A stretch of DNA of 33,016 bases from NCBI GenBank assembly GCA_045644145.1, contig JAZRGK010000008.1:1-33016 (forward strand). The letters run 5' to 3'. The first letter of the stretch is position 1, and each line of letters starts with the position of its first letter. The notes beneath the pieces were generated by a model. That model saw only the letters and a list, made by a program, of their open reading frames with translations. It ran no database searches and was not told where the DNA came from. Origin of the DNA: Flemingiibacterium sp045644145 (lineage in GTDB: Bacteria > Bacillota > Clostridia > Oscillospirales > CAG-272). Of this stretch, positions 1 through 8,280 are shown piece after piece. Made by a program: the position numbers and the translations under genes.

Positions 1-30
1 CCCTACGAGGATTTGGCTCGGTTTATCCAA

Positions 31-55
31 CGGGCGATTCGTGAATCGCCCCTAC
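31..55. repeat. Family A hairpin repeat, copy 1
   Basis: A perfect inverted repeat (GGGCGATTC / GAATCGCCC around a GT centre) followed directly by the family's invariant CCTAC end. The same word recurs at 25473-25497. The window also opens with CCCTAC at 1-6, which looks like the tail of another copy cut by the window edge. Together with the hairpin at 199-235 this is all I see in 1-237; no gene is supported there. Confidence 0.75.
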
Positions 56-198
56 AAGGTCTGCCTTATTTCGCGGAATATCGTAGTCCCGTTCTTCCCT
101 TTCCGGCATATTGCTAAATGCAGAGCCTTAGAAATATCTCCACATAAAAGTTTACCCACCCCACAAAGCAAAGCCATGCAGGATGGTGCAGTGCCGCC

Positions 199-235
199 CC
201 CCGACGGCGTAAGCCGTCGGGGACCGCACTTTTTT
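199..235 (+). terminator. Stem-loop with T-run beyond rpsO
   Basis: A perfect 10-bp stem (CCCCGACGGC 199-208, GCCGTCGGGG 213-222) has a GTAA loop and an outer AGTGC/GCACT pairing (190-194, 226-230). A T-run follows at 230-235 on the plus strand. For rpsO on the minus strand the hairpin is just past the stop codon, but the T-run lies on the wrong side. It looks like a plus-strand intrinsic terminator, or a palindrome that merely protects the rpsO 3' end. No plus-strand gene ends here within the window. Confidence 0.5.
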
Positions 236-237
236 GA

Positions 238-504
238 TTACTTTCTAAGACCGAGCTTCTCGATGATAGCTCTGTAGCGCGCAATGTCCTTCTTCTGGAG
301 ATAGCCGAGAAGGTTTCTTCTCTGACCTACCATCTTAAGAAGACCTCTGTGAGAATGATGATCCTTGGGGTTAGCCTTAAGATGCTCGTTTAAGGAATTG
401 ATGCGGTTGGTGAGAATCGCGATCTGAACCTCGGGAGAACCGGTATCGGTTTCGGAGAGCTTGTAATCTGCGATAATCTGCTGCTTTACTTCTTTGGTAA
501 TCAT
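238..504 (-). CDS. rpsO: 30S ribosomal protein S15
   Basis: Small-subunit ribosomal protein that binds the central domain of 16S rRNA early in 30S assembly. The 88-residue product is the normal S15 length. It carries the family's landmarks: an N-terminal MITKEVKQQII start, the TGSPEVQIA segment near residues 22-30, the paired His stretch in KDHHSHRGLLKMVGQRR (about 47-63), and a C-terminal YLQKKDIARYRAIIEKLGLR tail. The ATG is preceded by GAAAGG on the minus strand. It is a single-gene unit with its own promoter and a leader of about 95 nt; S15 is autoregulated through such leaders in several bacteria, but I cannot confirm a binding site here. Identification is secure. Confidence 0.97.
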   Translation of the reverse strand: MITKEVKQQIIADYKLSETDTGSPEVQIAILTNRINSLNEHLKANPKDHHSHRGLLKMVGQRRNLLGYLQKKDIARYRAIIEKLGLRK

Positions 505-605
505 GTTTTTTCACCTTTCAATAAATAATATTTTGCATATCCCGTGAAACAAGGCAATCGGTCGGTGAGATCCGAAAACTTTGCATCCGGTAATCATACA
601 GCATT

Positions 606-634
606 ATTATAACACAACATTTTCGTTTTGTAAA
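606..634 (-). promoter_or_regulatory. rpsO promoter
   Basis: Read on the minus strand, TTTACA (629-634) and TATAAT (606-611) are separated by exactly 17 nt. This is a near-consensus vegetative promoter about 100 nt upstream of the rpsO start, leaving a leader long enough for S15 autoregulation. Confidence 0.8.
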
Positions 635-675
635 TAGGTTTTTAAAATATTTTTTGCATGAATTTCAAAAAACTG

Positions 676-704
676 TTGCATTATACGAGAAAATATGGTA
701 GAAT
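676..704 (+). promoter_or_regulatory. azlCD promoter
   Basis: TTGCAT (676-681) and TAGAAT (699-704) are separated by 17 nt on the plus strand, 50 nt before the azlC start. It diverges from the rpsO promoter. The 505-754 gap holds these two promoters and no gene. Confidence 0.7.
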
Positions 705-754
705 ATCATTGTGCATGTCAAGCCACACTATATAAATAATATGAAAGAAACGAA

Positions 755-1474
755 ATGAAACCTCAGAAAAACACATACATGTCCGGTCTTATGGACGGAA
801 TACCCATAGCCCTCGGATATCTCTCCGTTTCATTTTCTCTCGGTATCCAAGCGGCTTCACATGGCATACCCGTTCTGTGGATGCTGCTTATTTCCATGAC
901 AAACCTAACTTCCGCTGGCGAAAGAGCAGGCATTGATATAATTCTCTCAGGCGGCTCGCTTTTTGAGATGGGCATAACTCAGCTTATGATAAATTCAAGA
1001 TATTTTTTAATGAGCCTGTCCCTCTCCCAAAAGCTTACACGAGAGTTTAACATTCCCCACCGCCTTGCGGCATCCTTCGGTGTGACCGATGAGATATTCG
1101 CCGTAGCTTCCTCAAAGTCACATACTTTGTCGCCGAAATATATGTATGGACTTATCACACTTCCCTACATCGGGTGGTCGCTTGGCACATTCCTTGGAGC
1201 GGCGGCAGGCAATATTCTCCCCGAAATTGTGACAAACGCTCTCGGCATTGCCCTTTACGGCATGTTTATAGCCATCGTTGTGCCGCCGGCAAAGGAAAAT
1301 CCTAAGCTGCTTGCAGTAATTCTGCCCGCCATTTCCCTATCATGCATTATTTATTACATCCCTGCTCTCGATTTTATCTCCGACGGCTTCGCTATTATCA
1401 TCTGCACCTTGGCGGCATCTCTTACAGGCGCGCTTTTCTTCCCTATAGAAACGGAGGATCCGGCAGATGAGTAA
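755..1474 (+). CDS. azlC: AzlC-family branched-chain amino acid exporter, large subunit
   Basis: Integral membrane subunit of the AzlCD exporter, a family known to export branched-chain amino acids or their analogues. The 239-residue protein has the family's N-terminal GLMDGIPIALGYLSVSFSLGI segment (about residues 11-31), a conserved LMINSRYFLMSLSLSQKL stretch (about 77-94), and several hydrophobic helices up to the C-terminus. The length is typical. The stop overlaps the azlD start by 8 nt, indicating translational coupling. Substrate specificity cannot be read from the sequence. Confidence 0.9.
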   Translation: MKPQKNTYMSGLMDGIPIALGYLSVSFSLGIQAASHGIPVLWMLLISMTNLTSAGERAGIDIILSGGSLFEMGITQLMINSRYFLMSLSLSQKLTREFNIPHRLAASFGVTDEIFAVASSKSHTLSPKYMYGLITLPYIGWSLGTFLGAAAGNILPEIVTNALGIALYGMFIAIVVPPAKENPKLLAVILPAISLSCIIYYIPALDFISDGFAIIICTLAASLTGALFFPIETEDPADE

Positions 1475-1784
1475 CACAAGCTATATTCTCTACATACTCG
1501 TCATGGCAGGCGTTACCTACCTTATAAGGATGCTCCCAATGACGCTCGTTAAGGGAAAGATTAAATCGAGATTTGTTCAGAGCTTCATCTATTATGTTCC
1601 CTACGCCGTTTTGTCGGCTATGACTATACCCAAGATATTTTATTCCACCCCCAATATGCTGCCCTCAGTTTTGGGACTTGCGGCAGCGGTGGCAGCATCC
1701 TTCTTCGGACGGTCGCTTCTCACAGTGGCACTCTGCGCCTCGGCGGCGGTGCTTCTCGGTGAGGCGGCTATGCTTATAATGTAA
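1467..1784 (+). CDS. azlD: AzlD-family branched-chain amino acid exporter, small subunit
   Basis: Small membrane partner of AzlC. At 105 residues it has the usual AzlD size and about four hydrophobic segments. The family motif TYLIRMLPMTL lies near residues 18-28, followed by FIYYVPYAVLSAMTIP. The ATG lies inside the end of azlC, with a GGAGG ribosome-binding site at about 1453-1457 within azlC. The pair should form one transporter in the cytoplasmic membrane. No Lrp-type regulator gene is adjacent. Confidence 0.9.
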   Translation: MSNTSYILYILVMAGVTYLIRMLPMTLVKGKIKSRFVQSFIYYVPYAVLSAMTIPKIFYSTPNMLPSVLGLAAAVAASFFGRSLLTVALCASAAVLLGEAAMLIM

Positions 1785-1845
1785 AACGCGAATTTCACTG
1801 TGCATTTCCTTATCCCAAAACAACATTTTGAAAGGAATCAGCATC

Positions 1846-2934
1846 ATGTACGAAAACGAGCTTTCCGCAGTATCACACTTCAAGCTCCCTGCTCCTGCCT
1901 ACTCAGCAGAACCCATAACCTGCGGAAATATCAACCGCACCTTTGCCGTATATCTTACAGACGGCACAAAGTACATTCTTCAAAGTGTGAATGTAAATGT
2001 ATTCAAAAAGCCATATGAGCTTATGGACAACGTAAAAAAGGTCTGCGATTTCCTTAAAAAGAAGGTTGCGGCGGCAGGCGGCGATCCCGACCGCGAAACT
2101 CTCACCTACGCCGACACAGACGACGGTACCATGCTTTATGTGGATGAAAACGGAAGATATTGGCGCATGTCAAAATATATTGATGCCGTGTCATATCAGT
2201 CTATCGCACGTCCGGAGCTTTTCTACAATGCCGCAAAGGCATTCGGAAGCTTCCAGTCACAGCTTGCAGACTATCCTGCGGACACACTTTTTGAAACTAT
2301 TCCGAATTTTCACAACACAGTAAAGAGATACGAGGCATTTCTGGAATCCGAGGCTGGGTGCAAGCTCCCCGAAAGACTTAAAGCCTGCGAAGCGGAGCGC
2401 GAATTCTTAAAAGCAAGAGAGTCCCTTGCCCATGTGGCCGTGGATGCCCTGGCATCGGGCAAAATGCCCCTGCGCGTCACTCACAACGACACAAAGCTTA
2501 ACAATGTGCTTCTCGACTCTGTTACGGACAAAGCGCTTTGCGTTATTGACCTTGACACCGTAATGCCCGGCTCGGTGCTCTACGATTTCGGCGATGCTAT
2601 CCGATTTGGCGCATGCACGGCGGCTGAGGATGAGCCGGACACAAACAAGATCGCCCTTGACCTTGATCTCTTTGAGCAGTTCACAAGAGGATTCATTTCC
2701 GGTCTTGGCGGCGCGCTTACTGAGATGGAGTACGAGCTTCTTCCCGAGGGCGCAATGCTTTTAACCTATGAGCAGGCAATGCGCTTCCTTACTGATTACC
2801 TTAACGGCGATACATATTTTAAATTAAACTATCCCGAGCACAACATCGTGCGCACAAGGGCGCAGATCGCGCTTCTTCGCGATATGGAGAAAAAGCTTTC
2901 CGAAATGCGCCGCATAGTGAGAGAGTGCAGATAA
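1846..2934 (+). CDS. APH-fold sugar kinase, NahK-like
   Basis: Soluble kinase of the aminoglycoside-phosphotransferase/choline-kinase fold, closest in feel to N-acetylhexosamine 1-kinase. The catalytic HNDTKLNNVLLD loop and the metal-binding CVIDLDTVMPG and YDFGDAIRFG segments are all present. The N-terminal half carries the small-lobe pattern NINRTFAVYLTDGTKYILQSVN. Family members phosphorylate the anomeric carbon of GlcNAc/GalNAc; the substrate here is inference. I chose the ATG at 1846 because AAAGGA (1831-1836) sits 9 nt before it; an upstream TTG at 1828 overlaps that site. It begins 61 nt after azlD and may be co-transcribed, although no functional link is evident. Confidence 0.7.
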   Translation: MYENELSAVSHFKLPAPAYSAEPITCGNINRTFAVYLTDGTKYILQSVNVNVFKKPYELMDNVKKVCDFLKKKVAAAGGDPDRETLTYADTDDGTMLYVDENGRYWRMSKYIDAVSYQSIARPELFYNAAKAFGSFQSQLADYPADTLFETIPNFHNTVKRYEAFLESEAGCKLPERLKACEAEREFLKARESLAHVAVDALASGKMPLRVTHNDTKLNNVLLDSVTDKALCVIDLDTVMPGSVLYDFGDAIRFGACTAAEDEPDTNKIALDLDLFEQFTRGFISGLGGALTEMEYELLPEGAMLLTYEQAMRFLTDYLNGDTYFKLNYPEHNIVRTRAQIALLRDMEKKLSEMRRIVRECR

Positions 2935-3178
2935 CACCCCCGTAAATTCTGCACGTTAATTCGCTGTAACTACTATTGCCTTGGCGGAATCAACGCATTC
3001 TTTTATGATATAGCTTCGCAGGGAACTTTATTTTAATTCCCGCGTCTATATAGAGCATGTGGGCAAAATCCGAAAACTCACGAGTCGGACAAGTCCACCA
3101 AAATAAAGCAGTATAAAAAATGCTGTTTTGAAAAAAATAATACCGAATTAAGAAAACGAAAGGTTAGGTAACAAAGCA

Positions 3179-3844
3179 ATGGCAAAGAAAATTTTAGCTC
3201 TTATTTTGGCTGCGGCTCTCTCCGCTTCCATCCTCGCATCCTGCGGCGGCACTAAGGATCCCGCGGATACATCCGTGGATACATCCGTGGATACATCGGC
3301 AGACACATCCGTGGATACTGATACTGATACCGAAGAATTCTTCGAGGATATGTTCCCTGCAGCTCCCGAAGTAAGCGAAGAACTCGCTTCCATCCACAAT
3401 GCAATTAAGGAAGCATACGGTCCCGAGGGATACGTTCCCAACATGCCTATTGACCCCGAAATGCTCGCTTCAATCTACGGTATCGAAGCTGAGTGGGTTG
3501 AGGAGTATGTTGCTGAAATGCCCATGATCATGACTCACGTTGATACCCTTATCATCGTTAAGCCCACCGAGGGCAACAGCGAGAACGTTCTTAATGCGCT
3601 CAACGCTTACCACGACTACCTTGCAAACGACACCATGCAGTACCCCATGAACGTTCAGAAGGTTCGCGCATCCCAGGTGTTTGAAAAGGGCGGCTATGTA
3701 TTCTTCGTAATGCTCGGCATGCTTTCCGACGATGCTCTCTACGCTGAGGGAACCGAGGAAGAGATCGCTGCCATCCAGTACAACGAGGCTGTGGCTAACA
3801 ACCAGAAGGCTATCGACGCTGTAAACGCGCTCCTCGGCGAATAA
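3179..3844 (+). CDS. DUF4358-type lipoprotein
   Basis: Secreted lipoprotein: a Lys-containing N-terminus, a hydrophobic stretch and a lipobox ending at Cys22 (ILASC). A low-complexity linker of Asp-Thr-Ser-Val repeats follows at about residues 28-52. The folded domain (about 70-221) has the pattern I associate with DUF4358: IDPEMLASIYGI, then EYVAEMPMIMTHVDTLIIVKP, then a C-terminal GGYVFFVMLG strand. The domain has no established biochemical function. It lies just upstream of MBOAT and DHHW genes but is separated from them by a strong terminator, so it is probably transcribed separately. The family assignment is from memory of its motifs. Confidence 0.65.
   Translation: MAKKILALILAAALSASILASCGGTKDPADTSVDTSVDTSADTSVDTDTDTEEFFEDMFPAAPEVSEELASIHNAIKEAYGPEGYVPNMPIDPEMLASIYGIEAEWVEEYVAEMPMIMTHVDTLIIVKPTEGNSENVLNALNAYHDYLANDTMQYPMNVQKVRASQVFEKGGYVFFVMLGMLSDDALYAEGTEEEIAAIQYNEAVANNQKAIDAVNALLGE
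3265..3331 (+). repeat. 12-nt tandem repeat in the lipoprotein linker
   Basis: Repeats of GGATACATCCGT with slight drift (one GACACATCC unit), ending in short GATACT units. They encode the Asp-Thr-Ser-Val linker after the lipid anchor. The repeat is in frame, so copy-number change would alter linker length without a frameshift. Confidence 0.85.
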
Positions 3845-3856
3845 TCAAACGCTGAT

Positions 3857-3896
3857 CAAGGCGGCTCTCCCAAATCGGCGAGCCGCCTTGTTTTTT
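3857..3896 (+). terminator. Intrinsic terminator after the lipoprotein gene
   Basis: CAAGGCGGCTC (3857-3867) pairs perfectly with GAGCCGCCTTG (3880-3890), followed by six T. It starts 13 nt after the stop codon, so most transcription of the lipoprotein gene should end before the MBOAT gene. Confidence 0.9.
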
Positions 3897-3920
3897 GAAA
3901 ATTCTACCGCTAATGGACAA

Positions 3921-3946
3921 GCGGGAGGAGCAGGCCCCCCCCCTAC
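3921..3946. repeat. Family A hairpin repeat, copy 2
   Basis: GCGGGAGG, a short AGCA centre, then a C-rich arm ending in CCCTAC. The stem is imperfect because the C-run is lengthened. It lies between the terminator and the MBOAT ribosome-binding site. Confidence 0.65.
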
Positions 3947-4019
3947 CACTCAGCACGAGCCCCCTTCCACCGCAGAGAACACTTTGTAAACAACACACCG
4001 CAAGAAAGGACTCACTAAC

Positions 4020-5438
4020 ATGGTATTCAGCAGTCTGCTGTTCTTATTCCGCTATCTTCCGATAGTGTTTCTCCTTTACTTCATACTGCCAAAACGGTTC
4101 CGCAATCTGCTTTTATTCGTAGTAAGCCTTATATTCTACGCTTGGGGTGAGCCGGTATATGTGACCATAATGCTCTTCTCCACCATCGTTGACTACACCC
4201 ACGGACTCCTTGTAGACCGCTTCAAAAAGCAAGGCAGAATCCGCGCGGCAAAGATAACCGTGGCTTCGAGTATGATAATAAATCTCTCGATCCTCGGCTT
4301 CTTCAAGTATACCGACTTCTTCCTTACCAACATAAACGCACTTCTCGGCACTGAAATTCCGCTTCTCTGTCTTGCTCTTCCCATCGGTATATCCTTCTAC
4401 ACCTTCCAAACCATGTCCTACACTGTAGACGTGTACCGCGGAGATGCGTACCCACAGAAAAACATCATCGACTTCGGTGCATATGTGGCGCTGTTCCCTC
4501 AGCTTATCGCCGGCCCTATCGTACAGTACAAGACCGTAGCGGAACAGCTCAATTTCAGACGGGAGAATTTCGACGATTTTTCAAGCGGTATCACCCGTTT
4601 CATGACCGGTCTTGGCAAAAAGGTGCTTCTCGCAAACAATGCCGGAATCATCTGGGACACCGTTCTCGCCTCGGACATTTCCACCATGCCCGTTGTTACC
4701 GCGTGGATAGGTATTTTAGCTTACTCCTTCCAGATCTATTTCGACTTCTCCGGTTACTCCGATATGGCAATTGGACTTGGACGTATGCTTGGCTTCCAGT
4801 TCCTCGAAAACTTCAACTACCCCTACATGTCAAAGAGCATCACCGAATTCTGGCGGAGATGGCACATTTCCCTTGGAAGCTGGTTCCGCGACTATGTGTA
4901 TATTCCCCTTGGAGGCAACAGATGCGGCTTTTTGAAGCAGATACGCAACATATGCGTCGTATGGCTGCTGACCGGCTTCTGGCACGGTGCTAACTGGAAT
5001 TTCATCTTCTGGGGCGTTTATTTCGGAATACTTTTAATAATCGAAAAGCTGTTCCTCTTGAAGCTTCTTAAGAAGCTTCCGTCATTCGTTTCACGCATCT
5101 ACACGCTGTTCCTTGTGGTAATAAGCTGGGCTATATTTGCTATTGAGGATATGTCGAAGCTTGGCGCGTTCCTCGGCGCAATGTTCGGTGCCAGCGGCAG
5201 TCTTTACGATTCCACGTCGCTGTACATGCTCCTCACAAGCGGAATCACGCTCATAATTCTTGCTATAGCATCTACCCCTGCACCGAAGATACTTGCAGAA
5301 AAGACTCTTGCCAAGCTTGGCGAGGGCGGAAGCCGTGCGCTGATACTGAAAAACGCGGCGTTCGCTGCTATACTCATTCTCTCCACGGCATACCTTGTTG
5401 ATGCATCCTACAATCCGTTCCTGTATTTCAGATTCTGA
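4020..5438 (+). CDS. MBOAT-family O-acyltransferase (AlgI/DltB-like)
   Basis: Polytopic membrane enzyme that moves acyl groups, usually acetyl, across the membrane onto an exported polymer. The 472 residues contain about ten hydrophobic helices. The AlgI/DltB signature TEFWRRWHISLGSWFRDYVYIPLGG includes His282, and the probable catalytic His322 lies in LTGFWHGANW. The YFDFSGYSDMAIGLG segment (about 240-254) is also typical. AAAGGA sits 9 nt before the ATG. The DHHW partner starts 17 nt downstream, matching the AlgI-AlgJ/X type of two-protein acetylation machine. The acceptor polymer is not identifiable from this window. Confidence 0.92.
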   Translation: MVFSSLLFLFRYLPIVFLLYFILPKRFRNLLLFVVSLIFYAWGEPVYVTIMLFSTIVDYTHGLLVDRFKKQGRIRAAKITVASSMIINLSILGFFKYTDFFLTNINALLGTEIPLLCLALPIGISFYTFQTMSYTVDVYRGDAYPQKNIIDFGAYVALFPQLIAGPIVQYKTVAEQLNFRRENFDDFSSGITRFMTGLGKKVLLANNAGIIWDTVLASDISTMPVVTAWIGILAYSFQIYFDFSGYSDMAIGLGRMLGFQFLENFNYPYMSKSITEFWRRWHISLGSWFRDYVYIPLGGNRCGFLKQIRNICVVWLLTGFWHGANWNFIFWGVYFGILLIIEKLFLLKLLKKLPSFVSRIYTLFLVVISWAIFAIEDMSKLGAFLGAMFGASGSLYDSTSLYMLLTSGITLIILAIASTPAPKILAEKTLAKLGEGGSRALILKNAAFAAILILSTAYLVDASYNPFLYFRF

Positions 5439-5455
5439 GAAGGAGGTAGTGAAAA

Positions 5456-6628
5456 ATGAATCTTAAGAAAAGCAACATAATAACCACCGTCATTTTTTGC
5501 GTCCTCATCGGCACGCTGACCGTGGCATCCATGGTAAATCCCGTGCGCGAATACTCGGAAACGGAAAACCGCAATTTGGCGCAAATGCCCAAATTCACCT
5601 TTGGCGGACTGTTCAACGGTACATTCACTATGGATTACGAGGAATTCATCACCGACCAGTTCGTCATGCGCGACAAATGGATAACGGTAAAAAACTACGC
5701 GGAGCTTGCGCTCGGCAAGAAGGAATCCGGCGGCGTGTACTTCGGTAAAGACGGTTATTTTATCGAAGATCACGAGCTTGATTCCAAGCTTATGGAAACA
5801 AATATAGGATACCTAAAAAAGTTCCTTTCCCTTGCCTCTGACAAGTACAACACCCGTGTGCTTATAGCTCCCACCGCCTCGCTGATTCTTCAGGATAAGC
5901 TTCCGGCATACGCTCCCGTGTGGGATCAGGATGAGCTTCTTGACAGAGTAGCTGAGCTTGGAAATTTCGTTGACACAAGAGAAATCCTTCTTGAAATGGC
6001 GAAACTTTGGGAGATGGACAGCACGCTCACCTCTTATGCAGGCGAGGGCGACCAGCTCTACTACCGCACCGACCATCACTGGACCACCACCGGCGCATAT
6101 TACGCCTATACCGAGCTGTGCAAATCCCTTGGGATCGAGCCTTTCGAGTACGGTGATTTCACGCGCACAGTGCTCTCCGATGAATTCTACGGCACACTTG
6201 CGGCGAAGGTAAACATGCCCACCGAGCCTGACATTCTGTACACCCTTGACACCGATCTTCCCCTTACTGTAACCTACAACGGCGGCGCAAAGGTAACGGA
6301 CACTCTCTACGAAAAGCGTCATCTTGACACGAGAAGCAAGTATTCCGTATTCCTTGACGAAAATCAGCCTATGGTCGAGATCATCACCGGCAACAAGAAC
6401 GGCAAGACCCTGCTCATGATCAAGGATTCCTACGCTCACTGCATGGTTCCCATGCTCGTTAACCATTACGAGCGCGTTGTCCTCTTCGATCTCCGCGGTC
6501 TTACCGGCGGCGTATTCACCAACTTCATCCCTATGATCGAAAAAGCCGGAGAAATCGACGACATTGTTATCCTCTACAACGCCGAAAACTTCACCGAAGA
6601 CAAAAATCTTATAAAACTCGTAAAATAA
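5456..6628 (+). CDS. DHHW-family (AlgJ/AlgX-like) exported acyltransferase partner
   Basis: A single N-terminal membrane anchor (about residues 8-25) precedes an extracellular SGNH/AlgX-like domain. The family's name motif is present as TDHHWT with Asp206, His207 and His208. The other catalytic block is the LMIKDSYAHCMVPML segment near residues 320-335, where the Ser of DSY is the expected nucleophile. At 390 residues it is full length. AGGAGG lies 9 nt before the ATG, and the gene follows the MBOAT gene by 17 nt. By analogy with AlgJ/AlgX, the MBOAT protein exports the acyl group and this protein places it on the polymer. That division of labour is inference here. Confidence 0.88.
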   Translation: MNLKKSNIITTVIFCVLIGTLTVASMVNPVREYSETENRNLAQMPKFTFGGLFNGTFTMDYEEFITDQFVMRDKWITVKNYAELALGKKESGGVYFGKDGYFIEDHELDSKLMETNIGYLKKFLSLASDKYNTRVLIAPTASLILQDKLPAYAPVWDQDELLDRVAELGNFVDTREILLEMAKLWEMDSTLTSYAGEGDQLYYRTDHHWTTTGAYYAYTELCKSLGIEPFEYGDFTRTVLSDEFYGTLAAKVNMPTEPDILYTLDTDLPLTVTYNGGAKVTDTLYEKRHLDTRSKYSVFLDENQPMVEIITGNKNGKTLLMIKDSYAHCMVPMLVNHYERVVLFDLRGLTGGVFTNFIPMIEKAGEIDDIVILYNAENFTEDKNLIKLVK

Positions 6629-6635
6629 TAAAGAA

Positions 6636-6787
6636 GGGGCTGTTGCAAGTTGAAAGCTTGCAACAGCCCCGGGCGCGTATGCGCCCAAATACAGCGTTTT
6701 TTGTGTGCAAAGCACACAAAAATGGAATCCTAAATGGGTGACAAGCTGTATTTTATGGGAGGTGTTGCACCTTAGTGCAACACCTCC
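6636..6787. repeat. Four-hairpin composite between convergent genes, probably a two-way terminator
   Basis: Four perfect stems lie in 152 bp: 14 bp (6636-6649/6657-6670), 6 bp with GTAT loop (6671-6676/6681-6686), 11 bp with AAA loop (6698-6708/6712-6722), and 13 bp with CTTA loop (6758-6770/6775-6787). The third stem is enclosed by a 9-bp stem (6687-6695/6745-6753). The last hairpin contains the stop codon of the MATE gene and is followed by TTTT on the plus strand. It fills the gap between the DHHW gene and the converging MATE gene. Confidence 0.8.
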
Positions 6788-8184
6788 TTTTCTTCATTGC
6801 TCGGGAACTGCTTCTTTACGTTTCGCCAAACAAATACAAGACATGTCACCTGAACAATAAGCGAAAGCGTATATGAAACGGGATAAGCGGCGTACAGCCC
6901 TGCAACTGTATGGAAATGCGGTATGCGGAACACGGTTGCGATCCAAAGCAGCCTCGCGCCGCATACACACATAAGCGAGGAAATCATAGGCGTAAGTGAA
7001 TATCCGAATCCGCGCATGGTAGCTACCGCCACATTGGAGCTTGCATAAATAAACACAGAAATGGCAAGAACTCTCAGTCTGTCAACGCCTGCCGCAATTT
7101 CATCGGGCTTATCGGCAAACAGGGAGATCAGCGGCTCTGCGAATATTACACTGAGCACACATAGTGCAAGTCCGAAGGTGTAAACAATGATCTGACCGCG
7201 AATTTGCGCTCCCAGTATTCGCTTGTAGTTGCGTCTGCCGAAATTTTGGGATGTAAATGAAACCACCGCCTGATATACGGAATCAAGTGCGGTAAAAAGT
7301 ATCGCTTCTATAGAGGATGCCGCACCGCTTCCGGCGATAACTGCCGCACCAAAGGTGTTAAGCGAGGACTGCACCACAACATTGGCGATGGAAAACATTG
7401 TGCTTTGAAGTCCTGCCGGCAGTCCTATCTGTATGATCTGCAAAAGCCTGCCGGGTGTAATACGGAGCTTGTCGAGTCTGAGTCTGACATCCCCTTCCTC
7501 GCGAAAAAGGCATATTACCGTAAGCACGGCGGAGAGTATCTGCGAAACGACTGTCGCAATGGCAACTCCTGCCACGTCAAGCTTAAATACCATTACAAGA
7601 AGAAGATTTAAAAGCACATTCACAGCGCCCGACAGCATGAGAAAATACATGGGACGCTTGGTGTCGCCGATGGAGCGCAGTACAGCCGCTGTAAAGTTAT
7701 ATACAAGGGACGGAATCATACCCGCAAAGTAGATCTGCATGTACAGAGCCGCAAGGGGCAGTACATCCTCAGGCACCGACATCATGCGAAGAAGCGGCTC
7801 TGCGGAGAATATACCAACAACGGTAAGCATCGCGCCTATAATAACGGATATGAGCACGGATGTATGCACAGTTTCGGAAAGCGCTTTTCCGTCACGGGCA
7901 CCGAAAAATCTTGCGCATAATACGTTAGTTCCCACCGCAAGACCGATAAAGAGATTGACGATAAGTCCCGTGAGGGAGCTTGTGGAGCTAACAGCGGCAA
8001 GCGAATGTTCGCTTCCGAATTTTCCCACCACCATAATATCCGCGGCGTTGAACAGCACCTGCAGAACGCCGGTTATCATAAGCGGAATGGCGAATTTTAT
8101 AATAAGCGGAAGAATCGCCCCCTCGCACATATCGATCTGATTTGAGGAACGAATTTTTCTCTTTTCAGTGACTGGATTTTTCAA
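6772..8184 (-). CDS. MATE-family multidrug/cation efflux transporter
   Basis: Twelve-helix exporter of the MATE family, which extrudes cationic compounds in exchange for Na+ or H+. It has the characteristic start of the transport core (PLIIKFAIPLMITGVLQVLFNAADIMVVGKFG), the repeated ALAAVSSTSS-like segment at the end of helix 2, and a second half beginning LLQIIQIGLPAGLQ. The frame stays open upstream to 8379, but that stretch crosses a repeat and looks non-native. I chose the TTG at 8184, which has AGGAGG 8 nt upstream and gives 470 residues, near the family norm. Substrate unknown. No regulator gene is adjacent. Confidence 0.88.
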   Translation of the reverse strand: MKNPVTEKRKIRSSNQIDMCEGAILPLIIKFAIPLMITGVLQVLFNAADIMVVGKFGSEHSLAAVSSTSSLTGLIVNLFIGLAVGTNVLCARFFGARDGKALSETVHTSVLISVIIGAMLTVVGIFSAEPLLRMMSVPEDVLPLAALYMQIYFAGMIPSLVYNFTAAVLRSIGDTKRPMYFLMLSGAVNVLLNLLLVMVFKLDVAGVAIATVVSQILSAVLTVICLFREEGDVRLRLDKLRITPGRLLQIIQIGLPAGLQSTMFSIANVVVQSSLNTFGAAVIAGSGAASSIEAILFTALDSVYQAVVSFTSQNFGRRNYKRILGAQIRGQIIVYTFGLALCVLSVIFAEPLISLFADKPDEIAAGVDRLRVLAISVFIYASSNVAVATMRGFGYSLTPMISSLMCVCGARLLWIATVFRIPHFHTVAGLYAAYPVSYTLSLIVQVTCLVFVWRNVKKQFPSNEEKEVLH

Positions 8185-8257
8185 AGGCAACGCCTCCTGA
8201 CGTAAAATAGGGTAATTTGATGTGCGGTTGGTACGGTGGTCGACATGCGGTGGGAAC

Positions 8258-8280
8258 GGGAGGCGAAACGCCTCCCCTAC
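8258..8280. repeat. Family A hairpin repeat, copy 3
   Basis: A perfect stem GGGAGGCG / CGCCTCCC around AAA, then CCTAC. It lies in the stretch upstream of the MATE gene and accounts for part of the spurious N-terminal extension of that reading frame. Confidence 0.8.

Noticed and set aside
41..277. A 78-codon frame at the left edge
   Set aside because: It spans a family A repeat, a hairpin and the antisense of rpsO; no coding signal.
505..605. A riboswitch in the rpsO leader
   Set aside because: The leader length fits S15 autoregulation, but I could not identify a defined conserved fold and no known riboswitch core is present.
5813..6715. A 300-codon minus-strand open frame
   Set aside because: It is antisense to the DHHW gene, which has clear family motifs and a ribosome-binding site; the antisense frame has neither.
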